Assembly: GCF_000165485.1 (NCBI RefSeq)
Contig: NC_014623.1
Location: forward strand, 8,016,893-8,080,892
Origin: Stigmatella aurantiaca DW4/3-1
GTDB lineage: Bacteria > Myxococcota > Myxococcia > Myxococcales > Myxococcaceae
Direction of reading: 5' to 3'
Length of the DNA: 64,000 bases
Under the pieces are notes generated by a model. The model was given only the letters and a program-made list of their open reading frames with translations. It had not been told where the DNA came from and ran no database searches. This document shows positions 43,394 through 52,421 of this stretch, one piece after another; positions within the stretch are counted from its first letter, which is position 1; every line of letters starts with the position of its first letter. A program made the position numbers and the translations under genes.

Positions 43394-44314
43394 TCATGCC
43401 CCCGCCAAGGGCCGCTCGCGCCAGCGGTCCCACAAGGCCGAGCCCACCTCCGACACCACCACGCCCAGCACGATGAGGCTGCCCCCGCTCCACTCCCGGG
43501 GCCCCAGCGTCTCGTACCCCAGCGACACCGAGAAGAGCGCGGTGAACACCGGCTCCATCGCATAGATGAGGGCCGCGCGCACCGCGCCGGTGCGGGCCTG
43601 GGCCCACGTCTGCACGCTGATGGCGATGGCGCTGCCGAAGACGCCGCAGTAGACCACGGCCCCGACAAAGGCCCCCGTCCATGCCACCCGCGTCTCCACG
43701 AAGGGCAGACACGCCGCCGAGAGCAGCGCCACGCCCCAGAGTTGCACGGCGACGAGCGCGCGGGCCCCTTCCGCCGGCGCGAACCGCCCCGTCAAGACGA
43801 TGTGCAGGGCGTAGGACAACGAGCCCACCAGCGTGAGCAGGTCCCCCCAGGAGAACGCCCCCCTGGCGTCCGCGCCCCCCTGGGTGAGGAAATAGAGCCC
43901 CACGGCCGAGAGCACCACCCCCACCAGCGAGGGGATGCGAGGCACCTGGCGAAAGAGCACCAGCGACAGCAGCGGGACAAAGAGGACACACAGGCCCGTG
44001 ATGAAGGCCGAGCGCGCGGGCGAGGTGCGCGTCAGCCCCACCGTCTGGAACAGGTACCCGCTGAAGAGGACGAGGGACAACAGGGCCCCGCGCCGCAGGG
44101 TCTCCCGGGAGAACAACCGCCGCCCGGCCACAGCGCTCAGCACCACGGCCCCCAGGCCGAACCGCAGGACGAGAAACGAGAAGGGATCCGCATGGCCCAG
44201 CGCGTCCTTCACCACCAAGAAGGTGGTGCCCCAGAACACGGTGAGCAGGGCCAAGGCGCCGTCCGCCCGGAGATGGGCCCGGCGCTCCCGCGAAGCAGTC
44301 ACTTCATCGCCCAT
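43394..44314 (-). CDS. EamA-type DMT family transporter
   Basis: The 306-residue protein has ten predicted membrane helices in two EamA halves. The first begins ADGALALLTVFWGTTFLVVKDAL and the second repeats at FVGAVVYCGVFGSAIAISVQTWAQ, with the family-like AALIYAMEPVFTALFSVSLGYETLGPREWSGG. Such proteins export small metabolites or amino acids. It begins 10 nt after the S24/GNAT gene, so it is likely the last gene of the 44.3-52.4 kb run. Whether it exports the peptide-derived product is open; DMT carriers usually move small solutes, not peptides. Confidence 0.9.
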   Translation of the reverse strand: MGDEVTASRERRAHLRADGALALLTVFWGTTFLVVKDALGHADPFSFLVLRFGLGAVVLSAVAGRRLFSRETLRRGALLSLVLFSGYLFQTVGLTRTSPARSAFITGLCVLFVPLLSLVLFRQVPRIPSLVGVVLSAVGLYFLTQGGADARGAFSWGDLLTLVGSLSYALHIVLTGRFAPAEGARALVAVQLWGVALLSAACLPFVETRVAWTGAFVGAVVYCGVFGSAIAISVQTWAQARTGAVRAALIYAMEPVFTALFSVSLGYETLGPREWSGGSLIVLGVVVSEVGSALWDRWRERPLAGA

Positions 44315-44324
44315 TCCCCGCCCA

Positions 44325-45290
44325 TTACCTCAACGTGCGCTCCAGCACCACCAAGGGCTTGCTCCCCCCCGAGGCATCCCATTCGGCATTGACCCGCCGG
44401 ATGAGCTCGGGCGAGGAGAAGCGAAAGCCCATCCGCCGGAAGGTCCGCAGGGAGGCGGCGTTGTCCTCGTCCACGTCCGCGAAGATGCACGCCTCGTCCT
44501 GCTTGCGCGCCGCCTCCACCAGACAGGAGAGGAGCCGGTGGGCCACGCCCATTCTGCGTGCTCGCGGCGCCACCACCAGCGAGCGGACCCAGAGTCCCTC
44601 CAGGGCCAGCCCTTCCTCCCGGTAGCTGTCCAGGTAGGCGAAGCCACACAGGCGGCCCGCCGCGTCGAAGGCTCCCGCCGCTGCCCCCACCGCGCCCCCC
44701 TCTCGCGCCCACCGGCCCAGCAGTTGGCGGCGCAGGAACGTCGAGGACACCAGGAGCCGCTCCCCGGCGAACACCAGGAGCGCATCCAGGTCCTCGGCCC
44801 GAAGCAGGCGCACCTCGAGCCGCCCCAACCACCGCGCCCGCACGGGGCGCGACCACCCCGAGAAGGTGAAGTCCCTCAACCGCCGGACCGCCCCCCTCGC
44901 CAGGGGCCGGGCCCACAACGCGGAGGCCAACCACTGCCCCAGAAAGAGCGAGGGCCGTGTCACCCGGGGCAAGGGCAGAATCCACCACCCCCGGCGCAGG
45001 GCCGTCACCCGCCCAAGCGGAACCCCCGCGGGATCGCCGTGGCCCAGCAACGAGGCCGTCTCCAGGGGGCCCGTGGACACCACCACGTGCGCGATGAGTC
45101 TGCGCCCGACCCTCACCAGCGCCACATCGCCCCGGGACAGCTCCTCCGGCCCGCAGCGCAACACCTGGACCGAGTCCCCACTGCGCAGCAAGGGATACAG
45201 GCTCCTGCCCGCCCCCCGCAGCCAGAGCCGGCGGCCCAGGGCCGTGGACTCGACGAAGTCCGCGAGATCAACCGGGTGTGTGCCAACCAT
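44325..45290 (-). CDS. Fusion of S24/S26 peptidase-like domain and GNAT acetyltransferase
   Basis: Residues 1-100 resemble an S24/S26 peptidase fold: LRGAGRSLYPLLRSGDSVQV holds a nucleophile-like Ser30, followed by SRGDVALVRVGRRLIAHVVV with His68 and then HGDPAGVPLGRVTAL. The Ser/His arrangement is SipW-like rather than the Ser/Lys of LexA. A linker with a basic stretch follows, and residues about 157-321 are a GNAT domain with the acyl-CoA loop VVAPRARRMGVAHRL. Such fusions are not usual. The start overlaps the HPr-kinase-like gene by 23 nt. A role in cleaving and acylating the nearby small peptide is inference. Confidence 0.82.
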   Translation of the reverse strand: MVGTHPVDLADFVESTALGRRLWLRGAGRSLYPLLRSGDSVQVLRCGPEELSRGDVALVRVGRRLIAHVVVSTGPLETASLLGHGDPAGVPLGRVTALRRGWWILPLPRVTRPSLFLGQWLASALWARPLARGAVRRLRDFTFSGWSRPVRARWLGRLEVRLLRAEDLDALLVFAGERLLVSSTFLRRQLLGRWAREGGAVGAAAGAFDAAGRLCGFAYLDSYREEGLALEGLWVRSLVVAPRARRMGVAHRLLSCLVEAARKQDEACIFADVDEDNAASLRTFRRMGFRFSSPELIRRVNAEWDASGGSKPLVVLERTLR

Positions 45291-46035
45291 GAAGCCAGTC
45301 CCTCACGAAGCCCGCCGCGGCGGCGTCCTTCCGGAAGACGAACCGGCGGAGCTCGACACTTTGGGTGATGCGAACCAACCGCTGGAGAACCTCCCCCTGC
45401 GAAGCCTCGCCCGGCAACGGCCGGAAGACCTGCGCCATCATCGCCGGGATGGCCTCGTGGGCGGCCACCGTCTCCAACCGCTCCTCGCCGCCCTTCGCCA
45501 GCAACAACACCGCAACCAGCCTCGCCCGGGCGAGCGAGGAGGGCAGGTCCAGATCCGAGCAGAACGGGCTGCCCTCGACGTGCGCCCCGGGGTAGAGCCC
45601 CAGCACCTCGTCCGAGAGCACCTCGGCCCCCGCCTCGCGGGCGCACAACCGGGTGAAGGTGGACTTGCCCGCCCCACTGGGCCCGATGGCCACCACCGCC
45701 CGGCCCTCGAAGGCCACGCCCGCGGCATGCAGCAGCAGCCCCCCCTGGCGCAGCGTGGCCAGTTGCAGCCCCACCCGCAGCGCCAGCTCGGTATCCAGAA
45801 ATGCCTGGGGAGGCTCCACCCGCACCACGTCGCCCTCCACCCGGAACCGGGGACCGGAGGGCCGTCGAGGGTCGAGGGGCGTGCTCGGCCCCTCGGGCAG
45901 GGCTCCCGCCCGGAGGCTCAAACGGGGAACGCCCGCTTCGGCCAGGAAGGGGGCCAGCGCGCACCGGGCCCCCACCTGGGTCAGCAGCCCCTCGTCCACA
46001 CCCACGCTCCACTCCCCGAACCGCAGTAGCCGCAT
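45268..46035 (-). CDS. HPr kinase-like (HprK-type) P-loop protein
   Basis: The 255-residue protein has a P-loop GPSGAGKS at 118-125 just after GGLLLHAAGVAFEGRAVVAI, and the HPr-kinase-like acidic motif in AEVLSDEVLGL, with a typical C-terminal helix pair. True HPr kinases phosphorylate the HPr protein of the PTS; no PTS gene is near. Relatives in lasso-peptide and other RiPP clusters, together with PqqD-like proteins, phosphorylate a peptide serine. Its place 20 nt after the small peptide gene fits that. It overlaps the S24/GNAT gene by 23 nt. Confidence 0.85.
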   Translation of the reverse strand: MRLLRFGEWSVGVDEGLLTQVGARCALAPFLAEAGVPRLSLRAGALPEGPSTPLDPRRPSGPRFRVEGDVVRVEPPQAFLDTELALRVGLQLATLRQGGLLLHAAGVAFEGRAVVAIGPSGAGKSTFTRLCAREAGAEVLSDEVLGLYPGAHVEGSPFCSDLDLPSSLARARLVAVLLLAKGGEERLETVAAHEAIPAMMAQVFRPLPGEASQGEVLQRLVRITQSVELRRFVFRKDAAAAGFVRDWLHGWHTPG

Positions 46036-46055
46036 CCGGGCCCTCGCCGCTTCCC

Positions 46056-46193
46056 TCAGCAGGCCCCCGTTTCCGGGTCGATGATGCAGCTGGGCGTGAA
46101 GAGGTCCGGAACGAGAATCCGCTCCGAGCGCACCTGGGGCGGCGCGTACACCTTCTTCTTCTCCGCCTTCACCGGTTGCACCGTGGTTGCCAT
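46056..46193 (-). CDS. Small peptide (45 aa), candidate RiPP-like precursor
   Basis: The product is MATTVQPVKAEKKKVYAPPQ followed by VRSERILVPDLFTPSCIIDP and ETGAC. The N-terminal part has KKVYAPPQV, which resembles the YxxP leader motif bound by PqqD-type recognition proteins in lasso and related RiPP clusters. The C-terminal part carries Cys36 and Cys45 with Thr33, Ser35 and Thr42 as possible modification sites. The ribosome site GGAGACC directly follows the stop of the FG-GAP gene, 7 nt before the ATG, so translation is coupled. The HPr-kinase-like gene follows after 20 nt. Precursor function is inference; no core cyclase was found. Confidence 0.65.
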   Translation of the reverse strand: MATTVQPVKAEKKKVYAPPQVRSERILVPDLFTPSCIIDPETGAC

Positions 46194-46200
46194 GGTCTCC

Positions 46201-49200
46201 TCAGTAATACACCACGACCCGGGCTGGATTCGACTGACTATCGCCCACGGCGAGGTCCATTTTTCCATCCCCGTTGAAGTCCAGGACGGTCAGGCTGATT
46301 CCAAACGAGGTCGTGGATGCCAGCTTGGACTGCCAGAAGCCATTCTCCTGGCCCAGGTCGAACTCGGCGCCCGGAATGCCCTGGTTGTAGAAGACGGCCG
46401 CGGCGTTCTGCCCGACCACGTTCTGGCCCACGGCGATGTCGGCGCGTCCATCGCCGTTCAAGTCCCCCAGGGCCAAGGCGTTGCCGAACCGGCCGCCGCC
46501 GACGATCTCCAGCGGGGCCGTGGGGAAGCCGGAAGCGCCCCCATCCCGGTACACGAAGACCTTGTTCTGGGTCGCCGAGGAGGCCACCAGATCCAGCCCC
46601 GGGCCGCCTGCCAGGTTCACCCCGCCGAAGGCCTCGTTGCCAAAGCCGTTCTGCGAGTTGCCCGTCGTATCGGGCCCCTGGTGAAGCACCTGGAGCGCGT
46701 CGGTGGTGGACACGTTCCGGCCCAGGGCGTGCACCGCGGCGCCTGAATAGACATAGAGGTTGTTGACCCGCTCGTGGGAAGCCGGGAGGGTGAAGTCCGC
46801 GACGCCATCGCCCGTGATGTCGCCCAGGCGGGCGTAACCGCGGGAGCGTCCGAAGAAGACCATCTCCGTGGGGGCCGTGAAGACCTTGTCGGACTTGCTC
46901 GTGAGCACGACACAGGCCGAGGTGGCATTGCAGCCCGTCCCCAGGGCCCGCCAGGCCTCCTGCGTGCGGCTGTAGAAAAGGTAGACCTTTCCGGGCGTCT
47001 CGCCGTGCGAGCTGAGCAGCAGTTCGTGCAGCCCGTCCCCATTGATGTCCTGGATCATCTTCACCGAGCCGCCCAGCGTGGCCCCGGTGATGTTCGTGTC
47101 ATTGCGGAACTCGATGGGGCCCGCCGTGTCCAGCGTCTGATTCTTCCGGCCAAAGTAGAGAAACGCTCGCCCAGCGTTGGACGTCCACCCTCGCGCGCCC
47201 ACCAGCAGGTCCGCCACGGGCTCCGAGGTGGCATTGCCGGCATCCCCCACGTCGAAGTCGCTTCCGAAGGCTTGAGTGGCCGTCTCCGGGACCGTCAGCT
47301 CCTGGCGGACCGGCGGGGAGGCCACCGGATCGCTGGTGCCGTAATACACGTACGCCGAACCCGGAACGCCCAGGACCCCCGTCACCACCAGGTCTTCCTT
47401 GCCATCCGCGTTCAGATCTCCCCTCGCGGAAATATAGGTGGCGTAGCTGTTGCTCGCGGCGCCTGGGTTCGTCACCGTCACCTGCCGCCAGAAGTTGTCG
47501 ATCGGCGGCTGCACGGCGAAGGCCGCGTAGTTGCCGATCTCGTCCCTGGGGCGGAGCTGAATGGAGTACCGGGCCAGGGGCGGCAACGTCAGCGTGTAAG
47601 CCGTGGCCGTGGCCGGCAGCAGGTTTCCCGTCTCCTGCTTCACCTTCCCGCCGAAGAAGACCGACTCGTTCTCGATGCCGTTCGGAAGCTGGGCGTTGAC
47701 CGTCCACCGCAGGTCATACCCCACGGGCATGCCGGACAGCCCATCGTCCCCACTGGCCGTCCAGGACACCTGCACCTTGGCCGCCCGCTCCTGGCCCGTC
47801 ACCAAGGCCATCGTCACGGTGGGCACCGCCGGGGGCACCACGTCCACGGTGGCCGCGACGGTGTGGCGCGCCGTGTTCCCGGACGCATCCACCACGCGTA
47901 CCTCGAGCGTGCCCTGCGTGTTGTGCGGCAACGTCACGGGCACATCCAGGGTCTCCGGAGACGCGGAGATCGCGAACTCCGACGAGACGGGCTCTCCCTT
48001 GTAAAACGCCCGCACCTTGCTCCCCACGCCCTGCGTCACGGTGAGCGTGAACACCGCATTGGCATCCCCGCCCGGGGACATGTCCACCACGCGGTCCGGC
48101 GCGGGGGACGGGAAGAGGTAGGCGTTGGTGCTGGCGACGAAGAAGAGCGCCGTGGGGGATGGCGAGATGGAGGTGATGACGGGCGGCGTGATGTCCACCG
48201 TCACATCGACGAAGTCGACGGTCCGCAGCCCCGAGATGTTGAAGACCTCCACGGCCAGGCGTGTCTGCTCGCCGTCCGCGAGCGTGAGGTCGAAGAAGAA
48301 CTGCCCGGTCACCGGGTCCGCGGTGGTGCTCGTCACCGGAGGGATCGCCCCTCCCCGATAGAGGAACACCTCGCGGCCACTGCACGCCGGCGTGGTGCCG
48401 ACCAGACGGTACTGCAACCCCTCCACCGCAGGATCCAGGTCGTCCTGGGCGAGCAGCGTGGCCACCGGCTCACTGGGCGTGGTGAGCGTGATGGCACAGC
48501 CGGGGATCCGCACATCGACGTTGGCCTTGGCATCGATGCCCGCGTTCCCAGCGGTATCCCGGGCCACGGCCGAGACCGTCTGCACGCCCACGGGGAAGTT
48601 GAGCGTGCCCTGGGCGACGCCCGAGACGACCGGCAAAGTCCCCACGACCGTCCCGGGAGCACTCCCCACCTGCGAGAGGATGCTCACCGTGCTCACGTCG
48701 TCTCCTCCCACGTTGACCTGAACGGGGATGTCCGTGTTGTTGTAGACAGCGCCCGCCGCGGGGGCCACCAGCGCCACGGTGGGCGCATCCAGGTCCACCG
48801 TCAGGGTCCGGACCACCGAGGTCTCGTTGCCCGAGGTGTCCACGGCCACCAACGAGAGCGTGTACTCCGTCTTCCCGGTGCCCGGCACGGTGAACTCATG
48901 CGTGGCCACCAGCTCGGCGGGCGTCAGCGACACCGGACTTCCACCGGGGGAGAGCCACATCCGCACGCCGCCCGTTCCCACATCCGCGCTGGTGTTGACG
49001 ACCGCCCGGAGCTGGAAACCGTTGGCCGGCGAGCTGTCATCCGCGAGGCCAAACTCGGCGCGCGTGGGCGCGCTCACCACCAGCGAGGGCGCAACGCGGT
49101 CCAGGCGGAACGAGAGGAAGGCCGCCGTGTTGAGGGGATAGAAGGGGGTCGGATTGAGCACCCGGTTCTGATTGCCCGCGGCATCCGTCACCATGACGAC

Positions 49201-52005
49201 GAGCGCGTAGTCCGCCTCGATGCCCGTGGGCATCGACTCGAGGGAGACGGTGGCCACGCCCCCGCTGGCAGTGCCCTGGCCATAGAGGATGCCGGGATTG
49301 CTGGCGCTGCGGACCTGAACCGGCCGCCCATCCTCCAGCCCGTCAATGGTCACCCGGAGCTGCACCGAGCCCGAGGGAAGCTCGGCGGCATTGAGCCGCC
49401 GGTCCCCATTGGCGTCTCCCACCAGCTCCACCGCGCGCACCACCGGCTCGGTGCTGTCCACGGTGATGTTCACCGACTGGGAGACGGAGATGGCCCCATC
49501 GTCGAGCACGGCCCGCAGGGCATAGCGCCCATCGGGGAAGGCGAAGTCCGGGGTGAAGGCCGGCACATTGGCGGCCAGGGTGTACCAGCCCGAGCCGTCC
49601 CGGCAGGGCGCGGCATCCTGGCTCGGGGCCACGCTCGCGCAGATGTCCACGACGGCGTTCGCCGAACGTCCATTCGCGGCGTATTTCAGGGGCGCCTGGA
49701 TGCCCGACTCCTCGGGCGTGACGTCGGAGTTGACGATGTAGACCGGGGCGGGTGACGCCGCGGGAATCTCCAGGGCGATGTTGCCCGGCTGGGTGTCCAC
49801 CAGGAGCAGCACCGTGGCGCAGGCCACCGTGCCTCCAGGGCCCAGGAGCTCGGCGCGCAACACGTTGGAGCCCTCTTCCAGCTCCACGGTGTTGAACCGC
49901 TTCGTCAGCTCATTCGCGGCGACCGGCACCGAGGCGATCTGCGTGGCCCCGCGCAGCAACCGCAGCGTGCCAGCCGCCTGGGTGTTCATCCGCAGGGTGA
50001 CCGCGACGCTCAGCCCGCCGCTGGGCAGCACGATGCCATCGGTGGCGCCCAGGTAACGGCCGGTCGCGGGGGTCTCGAAGGCCAGCGTGCTCGGGGCGAA
50101 GGCCAAGGTCAGCTCCCGGAATTGCTCGCGGGTGTTGCCCGCCAGATCGGTGGCGGCGACCGTCAGCGAGCAGGTGCCGCTGAGCGGCACGGACACGTCC
50201 CTCAAGACGAGCGTGCCCGCGGCATCGGCCTGTCCCGCCACCCCCGCGGGCATGGCGCACCCCGTGACGAGCACCGAGGCATACGGATCCGTGTTCACCG
50301 CGAGGGCCACCTGCATGCCCGGAGCCAGGGACGTGTCGTTGAGCCCAAAACCCAGGAGGGTCTCTCCGGCGGGCACGCCGCGCACATTGAACGTTAGCGC
50401 GGGCGGCGTGGAGTCCAGCTCCAGGGAGAGCAGCTGGCTCGTGGCGCCGCCGGGACAGAATGCCAGGAGCTGGTACGCCCCATCGCTCTCCAGGAGGAGC
50501 GGAACCACCGCCGACCCCGAGGCCGCGACGGCGGTGCCCCGTCCCCGCTCGTTGCCATTCCCGTCCAGGGCCACCACGGTGACCGGCCCAGCCCCCGACT
50601 CCACGCGGACCGAGGTGTTCATCCCCGTGGTGGGAAGCAGGATGCCATTGTCCGGAGAGATGATGCGGCAAACCGGCTGGCCCGTGATGACCGTGACGGT
50701 CTCCGCCAGGCACTGCTCCAGGCCCGCTGCGTTGCGGACACAGGCCTGAACGGTATTGGCCCCTCCCGCAAGCTGCGCGAGGAAGGACGTCTTGCGCTCA
50801 CCATCCGTCACCGCCCGTTGAGGACTGGCGAACTTGCCGGTGACGCTGGTGAAGAACGTCACCTCGGTGCCCGGGGGCAACGAGTCCGCCTGGACGCCCA
50901 CGCGGACCTGCACCCCGTTGTCGAACCGGTTGTCCACCGGATCCTCCGAGAGGGTCTTCGGCACCGTCAACTTGAGGGTTGGCGCCGTGCTGGCCACCGT
51001 GACGGGCACCTCCCGGGTGGAGACGTTGCCCCCCGCATCCGAGACGCGCAGCGTGAAGCGGTAGTCGCCATCGACCGGGACCGTGACCGCGGGGAACGTC
51101 ACGCCCCCGGAGATGACGGGCGCGGACAGATCCGGCTCCCCCATGCGGGACAGGGTGGCCATCACCCCGGGCTCGGTACAGCCCACCGTGGCCTCCACCC
51201 GGAACGTCGTGGACGCCACCGCCGCCACCGGCCAGGCCAGCTCCACGCGCGGAGACACCGTGTCCAGCGTGATGTGGCGCCTGCCGGACGTCACCTCATC
51301 GTCGCCGTTGCGAACCACCGCGTAGCACTGGGCTTCCTGGGACTCGCACGCGAACTGGGACAGCGTCACCTCGACCTGCGTGGACCCATTGCCCGCCACG
51401 GTGAAATCCGTGGGAGGCACCCCACACGCCTGCTCGCAGTAGAGCGTGCCCTGCCTTCCCGACAGGCCCACGGCATTCACGCTGAAGCGCAGCTGGTAGC
51501 CGGGCGCATCCGGGTCCGCGTCATCCGTTTCGAGCAGCACCTGGCCCTCGGCGGGCTGCGTCAGATCCACCGACGGCGGCTCCGAGGTCACCGTGACGCT
51601 GATGCGCTGGGTGGCCGTGCGCCGCGAGCCGGCCTCTTCCACCGTCACCTGCAACACGTTGGTGCGCGGCGGCAACAGCGCCGCCGGGAAACGGGCCGTG
51701 TCCCCCTCGATGATGGCACTGGGCCCCGGCGTCCACCCCTGCTCGGACGGGGTGCGCATCTCCAGCTTGGCGCTGGACAGCTTCACCGGCCGGTTCGAGG
51801 TGTCCCGGGCCCGCACCACCACCTCGTGCTGGAAGCCGTCGGTGGCCGCGTCCTCATCGTCGGAGAGCACCAGCCGCTGCCCGTCCGTGGGCTTCTCGAA
51901 CCCCACCTCCAGCTGAGACTCCACCGGTGGCTCGCCACAGCTGCACCCGGACGCACACCACAGCGCCAGCCCCATCCACAGCCATTGCCACATCGATCGG
52001 CGCAT
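46201..52005 (-). CDS. Giant lipoprotein with Ig-like repeats and C-terminal FG-GAP/VCBS repeats
   Basis: The start MRRSMWQWLWMGLALWCASG with ribosome site GAGGGTGGGAG is preferred over the ATG at 52074. Cys21 after ASG is the lipidation site. Most of the 1934 residues are repeated Ig/cadherin-like beta domains with recurring SVTVTSEPPSVDLTQPA, TVSPRVELAWP and DSTPPALTFNV openings. The last 400 residues are FG-GAP/VCBS repeats with calcium loops such as DLNADGKED, DINGDGLHE, DITGDGVAD, DLNGDGRAD and DFNGDGKMD. It is a surface or periplasmic adhesin-like protein. The gene sits between pqqD-like and the small peptide gene. Confidence 0.92.
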   Translation of the reverse strand: MRRSMWQWLWMGLALWCASGCSCGEPPVESQLEVGFEKPTDGQRLVLSDDEDAATDGFQHEVVVRARDTSNRPVKLSSAKLEMRTPSEQGWTPGPSAIIEGDTARFPAALLPPRTNVLQVTVEEAGSRRTATQRISVTVTSEPPSVDLTQPAEGQVLLETDDADPDAPGYQLRFSVNAVGLSGRQGTLYCEQACGVPPTDFTVAGNGSTQVEVTLSQFACESQEAQCYAVVRNGDDEVTSGRRHITLDTVSPRVELAWPVAAVASTTFRVEATVGCTEPGVMATLSRMGEPDLSAPVISGGVTFPAVTVPVDGDYRFTLRVSDAGGNVSTREVPVTVASTAPTLKLTVPKTLSEDPVDNRFDNGVQVRVGVQADSLPPGTEVTFFTSVTGKFASPQRAVTDGERKTSFLAQLAGGANTVQACVRNAAGLEQCLAETVTVITGQPVCRIISPDNGILLPTTGMNTSVRVESGAGPVTVVALDGNGNERGRGTAVAASGSAVVPLLLESDGAYQLLAFCPGGATSQLLSLELDSTPPALTFNVRGVPAGETLLGFGLNDTSLAPGMQVALAVNTDPYASVLVTGCAMPAGVAGQADAAGTLVLRDVSVPLSGTCSLTVAATDLAGNTREQFRELTLAFAPSTLAFETPATGRYLGATDGIVLPSGGLSVAVTLRMNTQAAGTLRLLRGATQIASVPVAANELTKRFNTVELEEGSNVLRAELLGPGGTVACATVLLLVDTQPGNIALEIPAASPAPVYIVNSDVTPEESGIQAPLKYAANGRSANAVVDICASVAPSQDAAPCRDGSGWYTLAANVPAFTPDFAFPDGRYALRAVLDDGAISVSQSVNITVDSTEPVVRAVELVGDANGDRRLNAAELPSGSVQLRVTIDGLEDGRPVQVRSASNPGILYGQGTASGGVATVSLESMPTGIEADYALVVMVTDAAGNQNRVLNPTPFYPLNTAAFLSFRLDRVAPSLVVSAPTRAEFGLADDSSPANGFQLRAVVNTSADVGTGGVRMWLSPGGSPVSLTPAELVATHEFTVPGTGKTEYTLSLVAVDTSGNETSVVRTLTVDLDAPTVALVAPAAGAVYNNTDIPVQVNVGGDDVSTVSILSQVGSAPGTVVGTLPVVSGVAQGTLNFPVGVQTVSAVARDTAGNAGIDAKANVDVRIPGCAITLTTPSEPVATLLAQDDLDPAVEGLQYRLVGTTPACSGREVFLYRGGAIPPVTSTTADPVTGQFFFDLTLADGEQTRLAVEVFNISGLRTVDFVDVTVDITPPVITSISPSPTALFFVASTNAYLFPSPAPDRVVDMSPGGDANAVFTLTVTQGVGSKVRAFYKGEPVSSEFAISASPETLDVPVTLPHNTQGTLEVRVVDASGNTARHTVAATVDVVPPAVPTVTMALVTGQERAAKVQVSWTASGDDGLSGMPVGYDLRWTVNAQLPNGIENESVFFGGKVKQETGNLLPATATAYTLTLPPLARYSIQLRPRDEIGNYAAFAVQPPIDNFWRQVTVTNPGAASNSYATYISARGDLNADGKEDLVVTGVLGVPGSAYVYYGTSDPVASPPVRQELTVPETATQAFGSDFDVGDAGNATSEPVADLLVGARGWTSNAGRAFLYFGRKNQTLDTAGPIEFRNDTNITGATLGGSVKMIQDINGDGLHELLLSSHGETPGKVYLFYSRTQEAWRALGTGCNATSACVVLTSKSDKVFTAPTEMVFFGRSRGYARLGDITGDGVADFTLPASHERVNNLYVYSGAAVHALGRNVSTTDALQVLHQGPDTTGNSQNGFGNEAFGGVNLAGGPGLDLVASSATQNKVFVYRDGGASGFPTAPLEIVGGGRFGNALALGDLNGDGRADIAVGQNVVGQNAAAVFYNQGIPGAEFDLGQENGFWQSKLASTTSFGISLTVLDFNGDGKMDLAVGDSQSNPARVVVYY

Positions 52006-52070
52006 TCGACTCCCACCCTCTCCAGCGGCAGGCCCTGGGCCCGCGGCTCGCGACATCAGCGCAAGGAACC

Positions 52071-52421
52071 TCACGGCCCGAGCACCAGCACCTTCTTCGC
52101 CACGAGGAGCCGGAGAAAGGCGACCGTGTCCACTTCACACGCCTCCGGCTCCACCTCGAACTCGTCACACAGCACCGCCACGATGGCCGCCACCGTCCGG
52201 CGCCCATCCACCAGCTCCACGATGCGCTCGGCCACCTCGGACACCTGGCCCTGCGCATCCTCAAAGGTGTGCAGGTGCTCATCGGGCCCAGCGGCCAGCA
52301 GCCGCCCCCCCACGCGCTGCACCCCGGTCTCCGGGTGCAGCCGGGGCACGGCGCGCAGGACCTCCGGGCCCGCACCCGCGGGAGCCTTCGTTCCATCTTT
52401 GTTGGAAACGAATCGAGCCAC
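52071..52421 (-). CDS. PqqD-like RiPP recognition protein
   Basis: The 116-residue protein matches the PqqD family in PGVQ-like VPRLHPETGVQRVGGRLLAAGPD, then VAERIVELVDGRRTVAAIVAVLCDEF and FLRLLVAKKVLVL. PqqD-type domains bind the leader of a ribosomal peptide and present it to modifying enzymes. It is the first gene of the minus-strand run and lies 65 nt upstream of the giant lipoprotein. There is no pqq gene set nearby, so it is not part of cofactor biosynthesis. It is divergent from the Coa1-like gene, with a shared 250-nt promoter region in which nothing else was recognised. Confidence 0.85.
   Translation of the reverse strand: MARFVSNKDGTKAPAGAGPEVLRAVPRLHPETGVQRVGGRLLAAGPDEHLHTFEDAQGQVSEVAERIVELVDGRRTVAAIVAVLCDEFEVEPEACEVDTVAFLRLLVAKKVLVLGP

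Noticed and set aside
46774-49755. Long plus-strand open frame (993 codons) opposite the FG-GAP lipoprotein
   Set aside because: It is antisense to repeated domains and rich in Arg, Gly and His; no family resemblance and no ribosome site.
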